A stretch of 64,000 nucleotides of DNA from positions 1 through 64,000 of the forward strand of contig NZ_JAPCKK010000014.1 in NCBI RefSeq assembly GCF_030705605.1. Reading direction: 5' to 3'. The position numbers and the translations under genes are program-made. This DNA comes from Paenibacillus zeirhizosphaerae (lineage in GTDB: Bacteria > Bacillota > Bacilli > Paenibacillales > Paenibacillaceae). Below, piece after piece: positions 26,279 to 34,804 of this stretch. Position 1 is the stretch's first letter; every line of letters begins with the position of its first letter. The notes beneath the pieces are model-generated. The model was not told the DNA's origin. It saw only the letters and a program-made list of their open reading frames with translations, and made no database searches.

Positions 26279-26845
26279 ATGAATTTATTGTCCTATGGTC
26301 TGTTGGGTCTTTTGGCCCGGCATGAATCCTCGGGGTATGATCTGATGCTTCGTATCCAGCCATTCTGGCAGGCCAAGCACAGCCAGATCTATCCTCTGCT
26401 TGCACGTATGGAGAAGAACGGGCTTCTCTCCTCCCGCTGGATTCAGCAGTCAGATAAACCGGACAAGAAAATCTACATGATTACAGATAAGGGGATCCAT
26501 GCTCTTCAACAATGGACCCATGAATCGGTGTCTCCGCCGGTTACCCGCGACGAAATGAGCCTGCGGCTTTTCTGCCTGTGGCTCGCGGATAAAGGAAGCG
26601 CCATCCGCATGTTTGAGGAAAGAAAGCGGCATTTTAACAGCCGTATTGCCCATCTGGAGGGAATCCTCGATGCGATCCCTGCGGAAAATTTAAGCTTTGG
26701 GAGCCAGGCCTTCAGTGATTATGTACTCGTGCAAAAAGGGCTTCTGAACGCTAAAGCAGGGCTGGACTGGTGCAATATGGTATTGAAGATGATGGCCGCG
26801 GGAGATGTGAAGGAGGAGCATAATCCTTTTATACTTAAAAATTAA
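26279..26845 (+). CDS. PadR family transcriptional regulator
   Basis: The 188-residue protein has an N-terminal PadR winged helix (LLSYGLLGLLARHESSGYDLMLRIQPFWQAKHSQIYPLLARMEKNGLL, then the KKIYMITDKG wing). A helical C-terminal dimer domain (about 95-180) follows. The ATG at 26279 fits AAGGAG with 9-nt spacing; upstream in-frame ATGs overlap or crowd that site. Such proteins usually repress adjacent transporters or stress genes. The next genes downstream are the two small proteins below, 84 nt away. The effector is unknown. Confidence 0.88.
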   Translation: MNLLSYGLLGLLARHESSGYDLMLRIQPFWQAKHSQIYPLLARMEKNGLLSSRWIQQSDKPDKKIYMITDKGIHALQQWTHESVSPPVTRDEMSLRLFCLWLADKGSAIRMFEERKRHFNSRIAHLEGILDAIPAENLSFGSQAFSDYVLVQKGLLNAKAGLDWCNMVLKMMAAGDVKEEHNPFILKN

Positions 26846-26929
26846 TTTTTTGAAACCCTACTCCGGATTCATCGTATATAGGGGTAGCGGCTGGAGAACA
26901 TTTATTTTACAGGGAGGTTCCAATTTATC

Positions 26930-27388
26930 ATGAAAGCATTTTCTTTCAAAAAGTTCACCATGGTCATGATGGCTTTAACATTGTTGTTCGCAGTAGTTGC
27001 GCCGTCAGATGCGGATGCGCGCCGCGGCGGGGGCTTCAGCTCCGGCAAGAGATCTTACCAAACAACGCCAAGCAAACCGAATGACAGCACCACCAATAAC
27101 AACGTGAACCGCAGCGAGACCAGAACGAATAACAACACGGTTGCAGGCTCTACCAATAAAAGAAGCGGCGGATTTTTCGGCGGTGGCTTTATGCGCGGCA
27201 TGATGATTGGCGGTCTGGCAGGCCTTCTGTTCGGCGGTCTGTTCGCGAATATGGGCATGCTGGGCAGCTTGCTCGGGCTCGCCATCAACCTGCTCGCCAT
27301 TTACCTGCTTGTAGTGATCGGCTTTGCCATCTACCGCAGCTACAAAAATCGCCGCAAACAAGAAGATTCCCGTGGAGGACGTTATTAA
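26930..27388 (+). CDS. Secreted/membrane protein, Gly- and Asn/Thr-rich, unknown role
   Basis: This 152-residue protein has a signal-type start (FTMVMMALTLLFAVVAPSDADA; likely cut near 30) and an Arg/Gly-rich stretch (RRGGGFSSGKR). An Asn/Thr/Ser linker (about 45-80), a GGFFGGGFMRGMMIGG glycine zipper and two hydrophobic helices (about 90-135) follow, and the end is basic. The composition recalls the N-terminal part of bacterial Tim44-like proteins, but the Tim44 domain is absent. GGAGG precedes the ATG. It is followed after 3 nt by the DUF2653 gene. Confidence 0.8.
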   Translation: MKAFSFKKFTMVMMALTLLFAVVAPSDADARRGGGFSSGKRSYQTTPSKPNDSTTNNNVNRSETRTNNNTVAGSTNKRSGGFFGGGFMRGMMIGGLAGLLFGGLFANMGMLGSLLGLAINLLAIYLLVVIGFAIYRSYKNRRKQEDSRGGRY

Positions 27389-27391
27389 TCC

Positions 27392-27670
27392 ATGGTTCTC
27401 AGTATGGATGAAATCATCAATGCCGTCTGTCTCCATATGGCTGCCCGCAAAGATGTAAAGCCGACCGAGGTAACAGTTGAGCTCTCCTGGGATGAACTCT
27501 CAGGTTATACAGCAGAGGTATGGATTCATGACAGAAGCCAGTATCTTGTTGAATCCAATATTATTGAGGCCATCCTTCGGTACCTGCATTCCGAATACGG
27601 AATTCGTGCTTACCGGGAAGACATCACCCTCGATTTGGATGAAGAAATTACCGCTCACGTACGCACATAA
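27392..27670 (+). CDS. YxcD-like DUF2653 protein
   Basis: The 92-residue acidic soluble protein resembles Bacillus YxcD (DUF2653): MDEIINAVCLHMAARKDVKPTEVTVELSWDELSGYTAEVWI, then EYGIRAYREDITLDLDEEI. Its function is unknown. The ATG at 27392 lies 13 nt after GGAGG; a second ATG four codons later is possible. The tight spacing suggests co-expression with the glycine-rich membrane protein. Confidence 0.82.
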   Translation: MVLSMDEIINAVCLHMAARKDVKPTEVTVELSWDELSGYTAEVWIHDRSQYLVESNIIEAILRYLHSEYGIRAYREDITLDLDEEITAHVRT

Positions 27671-27682
27671 CATCACTCAAAT

Positions 27683-27725
27683 AAATAAGACCCTCATACC
27701 GCAGCAGCGGATGAGGGTCTTATTT
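27683..27725. terminator. Bidirectional terminator, convergent genes
   Basis: A perfect 15-bp stem (27683-27697 with 27711-27725) has A-rich and T-rich outer arms. It serves both the plus-strand DUF2653 gene and the minus-strand efflux operon that meet here. Confidence 0.92.
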
Positions 27726-27727
27726 AT

Positions 27728-29194
27728 TTATTGGGTGATTTTGATCGCTGAATTGTCACTGAGCAATGCCAGATTATTTACAGCTATCGTTTCTCCCTTT
27801 TCGAGCCCACTCGTGATCAGTGCCTGGGAGCCCGACTCGCTTGCAACGGTTACTTCCTTCCGGGCAACATGGTCACCATTCACAACGAAGACATAGGATT
27901 TAGCATCCTCCTCCAGCAGGGCGCCTGAAGGTACGATCATTCCCTGCTGCGCATCGTTATTCACAAAGCTGATGTCCGCCAGCATGCCTGATTTCAACTG
28001 CATGTCCGGATTGGCCACCGATATTTTAACCGGGTAACCCTTCCCGCTGGAATCCAGCGGACTGACACTTTTAACTGTGCCTGTAGTAATCAGATCGGAG
28101 GCCGTCACACGAACCTGAACCTTGTCACCCGTTTTAACCTTATTAATCTGTTCCGCAGGGACATAGATCAGGGTATTTACCGTACTTAAATCTGCGATCA
28201 CCATCGCGGGCGATGAAGCAGATACCATTTCCCCGATCTCCGTATTTTTGGTGCCTACAATACCGTCAATTGGGGAAGTAATCACCGAATCATCCAATGC
28301 GTCCTGAGCGATGGAGACATTCAACTGGGCCTGCTTGAAGGCTTCACGGTTCGCCTCAATGGTAGCCGTGTTGTGCGAAACCTCCAGTTGACGCTGGGCA
28401 TTACTGTATCCGTCGCTGGCATTCTCATAGCTGCTGGTTGCCACTTTATAGGCCTGCTCTGCGGTGTCCAGCGCTTTTTGGGCTGCATCCAGTTGGTTCT
28501 CGGCATTTGCTTTTGCATTCACAGCGTTATCATATGCCGTTTGGGCGCTTACCACCGCCGTTTGAGCCTGTTCAAGCTGGGCTTGCGGCACTGCTGAGTC
28601 ATTGAACAAGGCTTGTGTCCGGGTGAGCGCCTTTTGAGCATCAGCCAAAGCCTGGGCAGTTTGTTTCACAGTGTTGGCTGCGCTGGACAGGCCGTTCTTC
28701 GCCTGCTTCACTGCTGTTTTCGCCTGATTTAAGCCCCCTTGCGCCTGGTTAATGGCGCTTTGGGAAGAGATGACACCATTCTTCGAGCTTACTACACCTG
28801 ATGCTGCAGACACGAGACTGGACTCGTGGGAAGCTTCCGCCGTACTGACGGCGGCTGCGGATGCGGATGCCGCTGCCTTGGCCTTCGCCAAGTTATTACG
28901 GAGGTCATTATCCTCCAGCTTAAACAGCACCTGCCCTTTTCTCACCTCGGAACCAACATCCACCGGAAGCTCAACGACCTTGCCGGCGAGCTTCGAAACG
29001 ATATTTACCGTCTCCGATGGAGTAACCACTCCGGTATAAATTTCACCTTCACCTATAATGCCTTCTTGTGCTTGACTCACCTTCACAGGCACAACCATAT
29101 CCTGAGCCGCGTTCCCGCTGCCCGAACAACCGGATAACATAGCCGTTCCGAGCAGAACCGCAGCTAACGTAGTTTCCAATTTTGTGATCTTCAT
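27728..29194 (-). CDS. HlyD/RND-type efflux adaptor lipoprotein with long coiled coil
   Basis: The 488-residue adaptor is probably membrane-anchored by a lipoprotein signal (LLGTAMLSGC, Cys near 23). A biotinyl-lipoyl half-motif (VELPVDVGSEVRKGQVLFKLED) is followed by a very long Ala/Gln/Asn-rich coiled coil (about 85-300). The second lipoyl half, a beta-barrel and membrane-proximal regions come next (SPIDGIVGTKNTEIGEMV; ALLEEDAKSYVFVVNGDHVARKEVTV). It is the third gene of the operon after a small adaptor and a DHA2 transporter. Having two adaptors with one transporter is unusual. Confidence 0.85.
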   Translation of the reverse strand: MKITKLETTLAAVLLGTAMLSGCSGSGNAAQDMVVPVKVSQAQEGIIGEGEIYTGVVTPSETVNIVSKLAGKVVELPVDVGSEVRKGQVLFKLEDNDLRNNLAKAKAAASASAAAVSTAEASHESSLVSAASGVVSSKNGVISSQSAINQAQGGLNQAKTAVKQAKNGLSSAANTVKQTAQALADAQKALTRTQALFNDSAVPQAQLEQAQTAVVSAQTAYDNAVNAKANAENQLDAAQKALDTAEQAYKVATSSYENASDGYSNAQRQLEVSHNTATIEANREAFKQAQLNVSIAQDALDDSVITSPIDGIVGTKNTEIGEMVSASSPAMVIADLSTVNTLIYVPAEQINKVKTGDKVQVRVTASDLITTGTVKSVSPLDSSGKGYPVKISVANPDMQLKSGMLADISFVNNDAQQGMIVPSGALLEEDAKSYVFVVNGDHVARKEVTVASESGSQALITSGLEKGETIAVNNLALLSDNSAIKITQ

Positions 29195-29236
29195 TGTGTT
29201 CCCTTTCTTTCTCTCATTTTTAAATGCCGGACGCGA

Positions 29237-30760
29237 TTATTCACTTGCAGTTGCTTCCTTCTCCCGCTTTTTCCGCTGAATAAACAGGAAAATCAGCGGG
29301 ATGGAGCAGAACATCGGCACCGAAGATACCAGGAAGGTATCTCCGATACCTCTCGAATAAGCATCCAGCGATATTAAGCCAGAAACGCTAGACTGCCAAG
29401 AGCTGCCAAGCATAGCCTGAAATGACCTGGCCGCATCGGGTGTAATCGATTCGGCAATATGCTGGGAGTGCATGGCGGTCCGGCTCTGCATAATGGAAGT
29501 AAATACCGCGATCGCCATCGACGCCGCTACCGTCCGCACCAGGTTCGATGCGGTGGAGGCGTTGCCTACCTTGCTCGGCGGCACTGCATTCATGCCAACC
29601 GTGGATAAAGGCATCATGCAAATCCCGATGCCCAGCCCCCGCAGAGCCATCACAATTTCCAGCCACTGATGAGGTGTATCCGGTGTAAGCTGGTGCAGAT
29701 GGTACGTCATAAAGCTGGTCAGTGTGAGGCCGACCAGACCCAGCGGTACGATCCCGAATTTATCGAACAGCTTGCCTGCGACCGGCATCATGACCGCCAT
29801 CGCAAGCGCCTGCGGAATAAGCAAAATACCGGTGTCTATCGGTGACACGGACTGGATATTTTGCAAAAACAGCGGTGTCAGAAACATGCCGCCATACATG
29901 CCCATCATCACGAAACTGGAAGCAATAACGCTGAGCGTAAACCTGTAATTTTTAAACAAGGAAATTTCGATCACCGCATTCTCTTTACCGGCTTCAACGT
30001 AAATAAGGAACACCAGCGCCCAGAATGCGATGAAGAACAATCCCACAATTTTAAAAGAAGTCCAGCCGTCGGATGAACCGTTCGACAAAGCGTACAGCAG
30101 GGTGCCTGCACATGTTGCTGCCAATAAGAAACCGGGTATATCAAATTTTCGCGGTTCCCCTTTAGGCGGTTCCTTGATCAAAACAATGGCCATCAGAATG
30201 GCAAACAACGCAAACGGAAGACTGATGATAAACAGAAAACGCCAGTTGAACCATTCGATCAAATAACCGCTGAGCGTCGGTCCAATCGCCGGGGCCGCCA
30301 TCGCGGAAATCCCCCAAATCCCAAGAGCCATGCCAACCTGCTCCCTGGGCATAATTTTATACACAATCGTCATGCTGAGCGGCATGATGACACCGCCCCC
30401 GAGACCGGCAATAATCCGCGCCGCGATGAGCGAGGTGTCGCTCCAGGCGAATATACATAACCCCGTACCCAGCGAAAAAACGCTAAGTGCTAAAATAAGG
30501 AACTTTTTGTAACCAATACGCTGCTCCATAAAACCTGTAATCGGCACGATCACCCCGGATGCAAGCGTATATCCCGTGAGCACCCATTGAATCTTCGCCG
30601 TGGTTGAACCAAGGTCACTTGTCAGACTCGGAATGGCGACGTTGATCAGACTGTTGTTCAGAATAGCGACAAAGGCACCCAGAATAATAGCGAAAAAGGC
30701 AAGCCAGCGTTCTCTGACCGAGCCTACAGAAGGAGCAGCGGCAGTATCAGTGGAAGACAC
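29237..30760 (-). CDS. DHA2 family multidrug efflux transporter (EmrB/QacA type)
   Basis: The 507-residue protein has 14 predicted helices. Visible MFS signatures include the TTAKIQWVLTGYTLASGVIVPITGFMEQRIGYKKF loop and the motif C-like GIWGISAMAAPAIGPTLSGYLIEWFNWRFLF. Drug/proton antiport is the family role; substrates are unknown. The start is GTG at 30760, five nt after GGAGGAG. It lies 15 nt after the small adaptor and 42 nt before the large one. Confidence 0.9.
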   Translation of the reverse strand: MSSTDTAAAPSVGSVRERWLAFFAIILGAFVAILNNSLINVAIPSLTSDLGSTTAKIQWVLTGYTLASGVIVPITGFMEQRIGYKKFLILALSVFSLGTGLCIFAWSDTSLIAARIIAGLGGGVIMPLSMTIVYKIMPREQVGMALGIWGISAMAAPAIGPTLSGYLIEWFNWRFLFIISLPFALFAILMAIVLIKEPPKGEPRKFDIPGFLLAATCAGTLLYALSNGSSDGWTSFKIVGLFFIAFWALVFLIYVEAGKENAVIEISLFKNYRFTLSVIASSFVMMGMYGGMFLTPLFLQNIQSVSPIDTGILLIPQALAMAVMMPVAGKLFDKFGIVPLGLVGLTLTSFMTYHLHQLTPDTPHQWLEIVMALRGLGIGICMMPLSTVGMNAVPPSKVGNASTASNLVRTVAASMAIAVFTSIMQSRTAMHSQHIAESITPDAARSFQAMLGSSWQSSVSGLISLDAYSRGIGDTFLVSSVPMFCSIPLIFLFIQRKKREKEATASE

Positions 30761-30775
30761 ATCGACTCCTCCTTT

Positions 30776-31438
30776 TTATGATGTATGAATTTTAACTTCG
30801 ACGTTGGTCCCTGGAATCAGCTTCAGATCCTCAGGCGCATTCAGTACAATCTCGACCGGGATGCGCTGGGTCACTTTATTAAAGTTGCCGCTTGTGTTCG
30901 TGGCCGCAATCGCGGCGAATACCGAGTTGGAGGCCTGCCCTACCTTACGCACCTTGCCCTGGATCGTCCGCTTCTCTGCAGCGTCAAGTGTAATGTCCAC
31001 CAACTGCCCAGGCTGAATACGGCTGATGTCGGTTTCTTCAATGTTGGTCGTCACATAAGCGCTGTTCATATCAGCCATGACCGCAACCGCCGAGCTTGGC
31101 GATCCGGTTTCATGCACCTTGGAATACACTTTGATTACCGTTCCGTCAATGGGTGCTCTCATGACAGACTTGCTGATGGACGCGGCTTCAAGACCTGCAA
31201 CGTCCTGTTCGGCAACCGGCTCATTTTGCTTGAGCACATCGCCTTCCTCCACATCGATATGGGTAATCTCCCCGGTAATCTGTGGCATTACTTTATATTG
31301 ATCTACCGTAATCCGGGCATCGTCACTGGTTATAAAATGACTTCCCTGATACCAATAATAATAGCCAAGCGCGCCACCGCTTAAGATCAAAACCACAATG
31401 AGAATCGGCAGTACAGTCTTCTTACTCACTTCTTCCAC
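30776..31438 (-). CDS. EmrA/HlyD-type small efflux adaptor
   Basis: The 220-residue protein has one N-terminal membrane helix (about 9-28), then lipoyl and beta-barrel segments (SDDARITVDQYKVMPQITGEITHIDVEEGDVLKQNEPVAE; MRAPIDGTVIKVY). It has almost no coiled coil, as is usual for Gram-positive EmrA-like partners of DHA2 pumps. Two GTG starts are possible (31438 or 31429); both have weak G-rich sites. It is the first gene of the operon behind the AT-rich palindrome. Confidence 0.87.
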   Translation of the reverse strand: MEEVSKKTVLPILIVVLILSGGALGYYYWYQGSHFITSDDARITVDQYKVMPQITGEITHIDVEEGDVLKQNEPVAEQDVAGLEAASISKSVMRAPIDGTVIKVYSKVHETGSPSSAVAVMADMNSAYVTTNIEETDISRIQPGQLVDITLDAAEKRTIQGKVRKVGQASNSVFAAIAATNTSGNFNKVTQRIPVEIVLNAPEDLKLIPGTNVEVKIHTS

Positions 31439-31471
31439 CCCTGTTACTTGAGAAATTATTATTCAACGCTA

Positions 31472-31501
31472 ATATTTTAAAATTAAAATATACGCAGTCA
31501 A
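31472..31501 (-). promoter_or_regulatory. Efflux operon promoter with 20-nt AT palindrome
   Basis: On the minus strand TTGACT (31496-31501) and TAAAAT (31474-31479) are 16 nt apart. The exact inverted repeat ATATTTTAA-TT-TTAAAATAT (31472-31491) covers the -10 and most of the spacer, a typical MarR/TetR-type repressor position. No regulator gene is adjacent to this operon. Confidence 0.55.
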
Positions 31502-31540
31502 ATCAAAATACATCATTAAGCATTTAGTGAATAAAGAAAA

Positions 31541-31566
31541 GCATGACTATGAAGTCATGCGCTTAC
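31541..31566 (-). terminator. Small hairpin before efflux operon
   Basis: GCATGAC (31541-31547) pairs with GTCATGC (31554-31560). TTTTCTTTATT follows on the minus strand. It may stop read-through from the flavodoxin unit. The remainder of 31561-31712 is AT-rich and holds nothing I recognise. Confidence 0.5.
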
Positions 31567-31712
31567 GCGATACAAAAGTGATCAACTACTATTGTAACTA
31601 ATTATATTTAAAAAGTTTCATATTGAGCTCACAAAAAATAATTATAGTTAAATTTAGCAAATTAGCAATAGTGTTTTTAAAAAAAACTTCCTGCTACTCT
31701 TGCTTTGACAAC

Positions 31713-31757
31713 AAAAAAAGCCAAGAACGGTAGGGAAGCTCCCTCTGTCCTTGACCT
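31713..31757 (-). terminator. Terminator of flavodoxin/YkuO-like operon
   Basis: A long stem (about 31721-31755) has an inner AGGGA/TCCCT pair and an outer CAAG-AC/GT-CTTG pair. Seven T residues follow on the minus strand. Confidence 0.8.
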
Positions 31758-31772
31758 TTACGGCACTACTGA

Positions 31773-32546
31773 TTAAGAAATGTGAAGCCTGGTGCTTCTC
31801 CTCTCTGCTGCCGGAAGCAGATTGGCCCGGTGTCGTTCCATACAGTTCGGACACAGACACCTGTCAGTCCCGCTTTCTTCCATAGAGCCGCGCAGCAGTG
31901 TCACATAATCGATGGATCTGCCTAGAGAAGAAGGATTGTTTACATAAGACACCTTCCTCCCTTCCAGCAGGCAATAAAATTCAATCATTTCTGGAATATA
32001 ACCAAAGGCATAATGACTGAATGCATTAATAAAATGCATATGTGCAGTGATTAAATGAGGATCGTAGGAAACCATGTATTTCTGAATGAGAAGTGAGTCC
32101 GAATACTGTCCCATCATCCAGGCGGCCTGTATGATCACCGATAGCTCCATATTCAGTTCCGCTGCCGGTATTTGAAATTGCTCGAACAATATAGCTGGCT
32201 CATGGAGCTGCTGATTTGCCGCGCCTATTTTGCAGATCCCACCGGTCACCTTGTTTTTAACATCCCAATAATGCGAACAGGATTCAAAGCCTGTGTGCTG
32301 CTTCGGCCACCACTTTTCAAGCATGTACTGTACCGGGATTTCACACCTGACATCATATGGAGTGCTGTAATATTCGTTTAAGGCATGACTGACCGCGTGC
32401 TGCACTCGTTCACGCCAATGTCTGCCCGGTTTTCTCCTGACGCCTCCCTGCGGCTGTTGAAGCTGACGGCTATTCCACATAGATTCAATTTGATAATCGT
32501 AAAGTACGGGCATGGAGCTGCCGCTTCCCTCTTCTCCCATGATCAA
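31773..32546 (-). CDS. YkuO-like protein of unknown function
   Basis: I do not recognise a catalytic family in this 257-residue protein. It is rich in His, Tyr, Trp and Met, has no signal peptide or membrane helix, and ends with a CLCPNCMERH element (CxCxxC) that could bind metal. Its position 15 nt after a Fur-boxed flavodoxin gene matches Bacillus ykuN-ykuO, where ykuO also encodes an uncharacterised iron-regulated protein; homology is inferred from context and size. The TTG at 32546 has AAAGG six nt upstream; ATG at 32540 is an alternative. Confidence 0.6.
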   Translation of the reverse strand: MIMGEEGSGSSMPVLYDYQIESMWNSRQLQQPQGGVRRKPGRHWRERVQHAVSHALNEYYSTPYDVRCEIPVQYMLEKWWPKQHTGFESCSHYWDVKNKVTGGICKIGAANQQLHEPAILFEQFQIPAAELNMELSVIIQAAWMMGQYSDSLLIQKYMVSYDPHLITAHMHFINAFSHYAFGYIPEMIEFYCLLEGRKVSYVNNPSSLGRSIDYVTLLRGSMEESGTDRCLCPNCMERHRANLLPAAERRSTRLHIS

Positions 32547-32561
32547 TCCGGTCCTTTCCAG

Positions 32562-33014
32562 TCAAGTTACCGTTATGCCAGCTTGTAAAAACTTGCGCCC
32601 AAACTCCCGGCACCCTTCCTTCTCTGCATCCTGCGGATTGTACTCAATCTTGAGACTATCCTGCACCAATACTGCTCCTCGATCCTTCAGCTTCTGCTCC
32701 AGCAGGTCGACTGCTCCGCAAAATTGGGCATAGGACGTATCCCCGCTCCCGAAAACCGCTGTTTTGGTCCCCCCCAGCTCAAGCTCTTCCAGCTCTTCAT
32801 AGAAATCGAGAAACTCATCGGGCAGCTCACCGTCTCCCCACGTATAGACGCCCAGCAAGTATCCGTCATATTCAAGCAGTTCCGACGCACTGCAATCATA
32901 AGCTTCTTTAAGAACCGCCGTATGCCCTGTCTGCCTGATTCCCTCTGCAATTAATTCGGCGATTTCTTCAGTATTGCCCGTCATCGACGCATACGCAATC
33001 AAAATCTTGGCCAA
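32562..33014 (-). CDS. Flavodoxin
   Basis: The 150-residue FMN electron carrier begins MAKILIAYASMTGNTEE, the phosphate-binding loop (SMTGNT, 10-15) close to YkuN. Flavin-stacking loops are GVYTWGDGELPDE and FGSGDTSYAQFC. The TTG at 33014 is preferred because GAGGGA ends 6 nt upstream; a TTG two codons earlier is too close. Short-chain flavodoxins of this kind replace ferredoxin when iron is scarce. A Fur-type box in the promoter supports this. Confidence 0.92.
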   Translation of the reverse strand: MAKILIAYASMTGNTEEIAELIAEGIRQTGHTAVLKEAYDCSASELLEYDGYLLGVYTWGDGELPDEFLDFYEELEELELGGTKTAVFGSGDTSYAQFCGAVDLLEQKLKDRGAVLVQDSLKIEYNPQDAEKEGCREFGRKFLQAGITVT

Positions 33015-33051
33015 AATCAATCCCTCGCTTTACTGTCATCTTGTTACAATG

Positions 33052-33081
33052 AATATAAGTGATAATGATTCTCATTGTCAA
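33052..33081 (-). promoter_or_regulatory. Flavodoxin promoter with Fur-type box
   Basis: On the minus strand TTGACA (33076-33081) and TATATT (33052-33057) are 18 nt apart. Between them GACAATGAGAATCATTATC (33079-33061) matches 17 of 19 positions of the classical Fur box GATAATGATAATCATTATC. Fur bound here would block the promoter. Confidence 0.8.
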
Positions 33082-33123
33082 ATTATTTATTTCCTATTCA
33101 CCATTTAAACACGATTATAATCG

Positions 33124-33155
33124 AAAAAGGCAGCCGCATCATATATGCAGCCGCC
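33124..33155 (-). terminator. Terminator after araA
   Basis: An 11-bp imperfect stem (33129-33139 with 33145-33155; two mismatches) is followed by five T residues on the minus strand. Confidence 0.65.
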
Positions 33156-33181
33156 CTTAGCATAGCCAAATCTTTCGAGAT

Positions 33182-34675
33182 TCATTTTTTCAAACGGTAA
33201 TATAGCTCGTTCCACTCCAGCTCCTGCCGGAAGCGGCGGATATTAGTCTGCTCATCGATAACCACACATTCAATGCCGGTAAGCTCGGCAAAATCAACCA
33301 ATTGCTCAGTCGATACCACGTACGAAAATACCGTATGATGCGCGCCGCCCGCATAAATCCAGGCTTCCGCGGACACCTCAAGTGAAGGCTGCGGCTTCCA
33401 GAGCACACTGGCTACCGGCAGTCTAGGCATCTCTTTCTCGGTGCTTACCGCCTTGATTTCATTGACGATCAAACGGAAGCGTCCCCCCAAATCAATCAGT
33501 GAGGCTACGACAGCATCTCCGCTCTTGCCATTAAAGATCAAACGTGCAGGATCCGCCTTGCCGCCGATTCCAAGCGGATGTACTTCGATGCGCGGTTTAT
33601 TCTCCGCAATAGTCGGGCAGATCTCCAGCATATGTGAGCCGAGGATCATTTCGTTGCCTGGCTCCAAGTGGTAGGTATAGTCTTCCATAAAGGAAGTGCC
33701 CACATTATTGGCCATCAGCTTCATCAGACGGGTTAATGCAGCAGTCTTCCAGTCTCCTTCCCCGCCGAAGCCGTAGCCCTGGGCCATCAACCGCTGAACT
33801 GCAAGCCCAGGAAGCTGCTTCATGCCGTGCAGGTCTTCGAATGTCGTTGTAAACGCACCAAAATTGCCGCCCGCCAGGAACTGCTTGAGTCCCAGCTCGA
33901 TACGGGCCTGTTCCAGAATAGAATCGCGGACGTGTCCGGCCTGCAGCGCATCCGGCGCAAGATCGTACAGCTCCTCATATTCTTCGAACAAGGCGTTAAC
34001 GTCGCCCTCTCTTACAGATCCGATAATCTCTACCAGATCCCCGATACCGTATCCGTTAATGGACCACCCCAGCTTGGACTGTGCGGTCACTTTATCGCCC
34101 TCAGTCACGGCTACTTCACGCATGTTGTCCCCGAAACGGGCAATCTTCAGGTTATGGCTCTCAATGTAACCCGCTGCTGTTGACATCCACGAAGCAATTC
34201 TCTCCTGCACGTGACTTTCATCCCAGTAGCCTACGATAACCTTGCGGGAAATGCCGAGCCGTGCGCCGATAAATCCATATTCCCGGTCACCGTGGGCGGC
34301 TTGGTTCAGGTTCATAAAATCCATATCAATGCTGTCCCATGGAATGTCACGGTTAAATTGGGTATGCAGATGAAGCAGTGGCTTATCCAGTCGGTTCAGG
34401 CCCGCAATCCACATTTTAGCCGGAGAAAAGGTGTGCATCCATGTAATCAGCCCTGCGCACATGTCGCTGCTGTTCGCCTCAATGATGAGGCTGCGGATCG
34501 CATCCGGAGTTGTCAATACAGGTTTAAATACGACTTCAAATGGAAGCTTTCCACTCCGGTTCAGCCCTTCGACGATGTGCTTGGAATGCTCTTCCACTTG
34601 ATCAAGTGTTTCAGGTCCGTATAAGTGCTGGCTTCCTGTAATAAACCAAAATTGAAACGGTTTCAAAATAGTCAT
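33182..34675 (-). CDS. araA: L-arabinose isomerase
   Basis: It converts L-arabinose to L-ribulose in the cytoplasm with a Mn ion. The 497-residue protein starts [20 protein letters not shown] and contains the substrate loops [14 protein letters not shown] and [12 protein letters not shown]. Metal-site segments include [22 protein letters not shown] and SHMLEICP. The start is ATG at 34675 with AGGAGGAAA; the frame is open 37 codons further upstream through the operator region, with no ribosome site. No araB or araD lies next to it. Two AraR-type boxes and a cre-like site lie upstream. Confidence 0.95.
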   Translation of the reverse strand: MTILKPFQFWFITGSQHLYGPETLDQVEEHSKHIVEGLNRSGKLPFEVVFKPVLTTPDAIRSLIIEANSSDMCAGLITWMHTFSPAKMWIAGLNRLDKPLLHLHTQFNRDIPWDSIDMDFMNLNQAAHGDREYGFIGARLGISRKVIVGYWDESHVQERIASWMSTAAGYIESHNLKIARFGDNMREVAVTEGDKVTAQSKLGWSINGYGIGDLVEIIGSVREGDVNALFEEYEELYDLAPDALQAGHVRDSILEQARIELGLKQFLAGGNFGAFTTTFEDLHGMKQLPGLAVQRLMAQGYGFGGEGDWKTAALTRLMKLMANNVGTSFMEDYTYHLEPGNEMILGSHMLEICPTIAENKPRIEVHPLGIGGKADPARLIFNGKSGDAVVASLIDLGGRFRLIVNEIKAVSTEKEMPRLPVASVLWKPQPSLEVSAEAWIYAGGAHHTVFSYVVSTEQLVDFAELTGIECVVIDEQTNIRRFRQELEWNELYYRLKK

Positions 34676-34718
34676 CTGCAATTTCCTCCTACTTGATAAA
34701 GGATAGAGTAGAACCAGA

Positions 34719-34732
34719 CATGTACGTACATA
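34719..34732 (-). promoter_or_regulatory. AraR-type operator 1
   Basis: The box is ACATGTACGTACAT with the palindromic core TGTACGTACA (34721-34730), matching the AraR operator core known from Bacillus. It is in the araA leader, about 45 nt before the start. Confidence 0.75.
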
Positions 34733-34769
34733 AATAGAAATTAATACTATTTTTATACTCAAACCATCA

Positions 34770-34785
34770 ATTTGTACGTACAACA
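34770..34785 (-). promoter_or_regulatory. AraR-type operator 2
   Basis: The box is ATTTGTACGTACAACA with core TTGTACGTACAA (34772-34783). Its centre is 52 bp from operator 1, five helical turns, so two AraR dimers would sit on the same DNA face. TTGATG ... TATTAA between the boxes is a possible but uncertain promoter. Confidence 0.75.
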
Positions 34786-34804
34786 TATACCTTTTATTCT
34801 AAAT

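Noticed and set aside
34652..34666. TTGAAACGGTTTCAA at the araA start as a cre site
   Set aside because: The palindrome is one base too short at its centre for cre and is explained by the codons for the first residues of AraA; the upstream site at 34805 is better placed.
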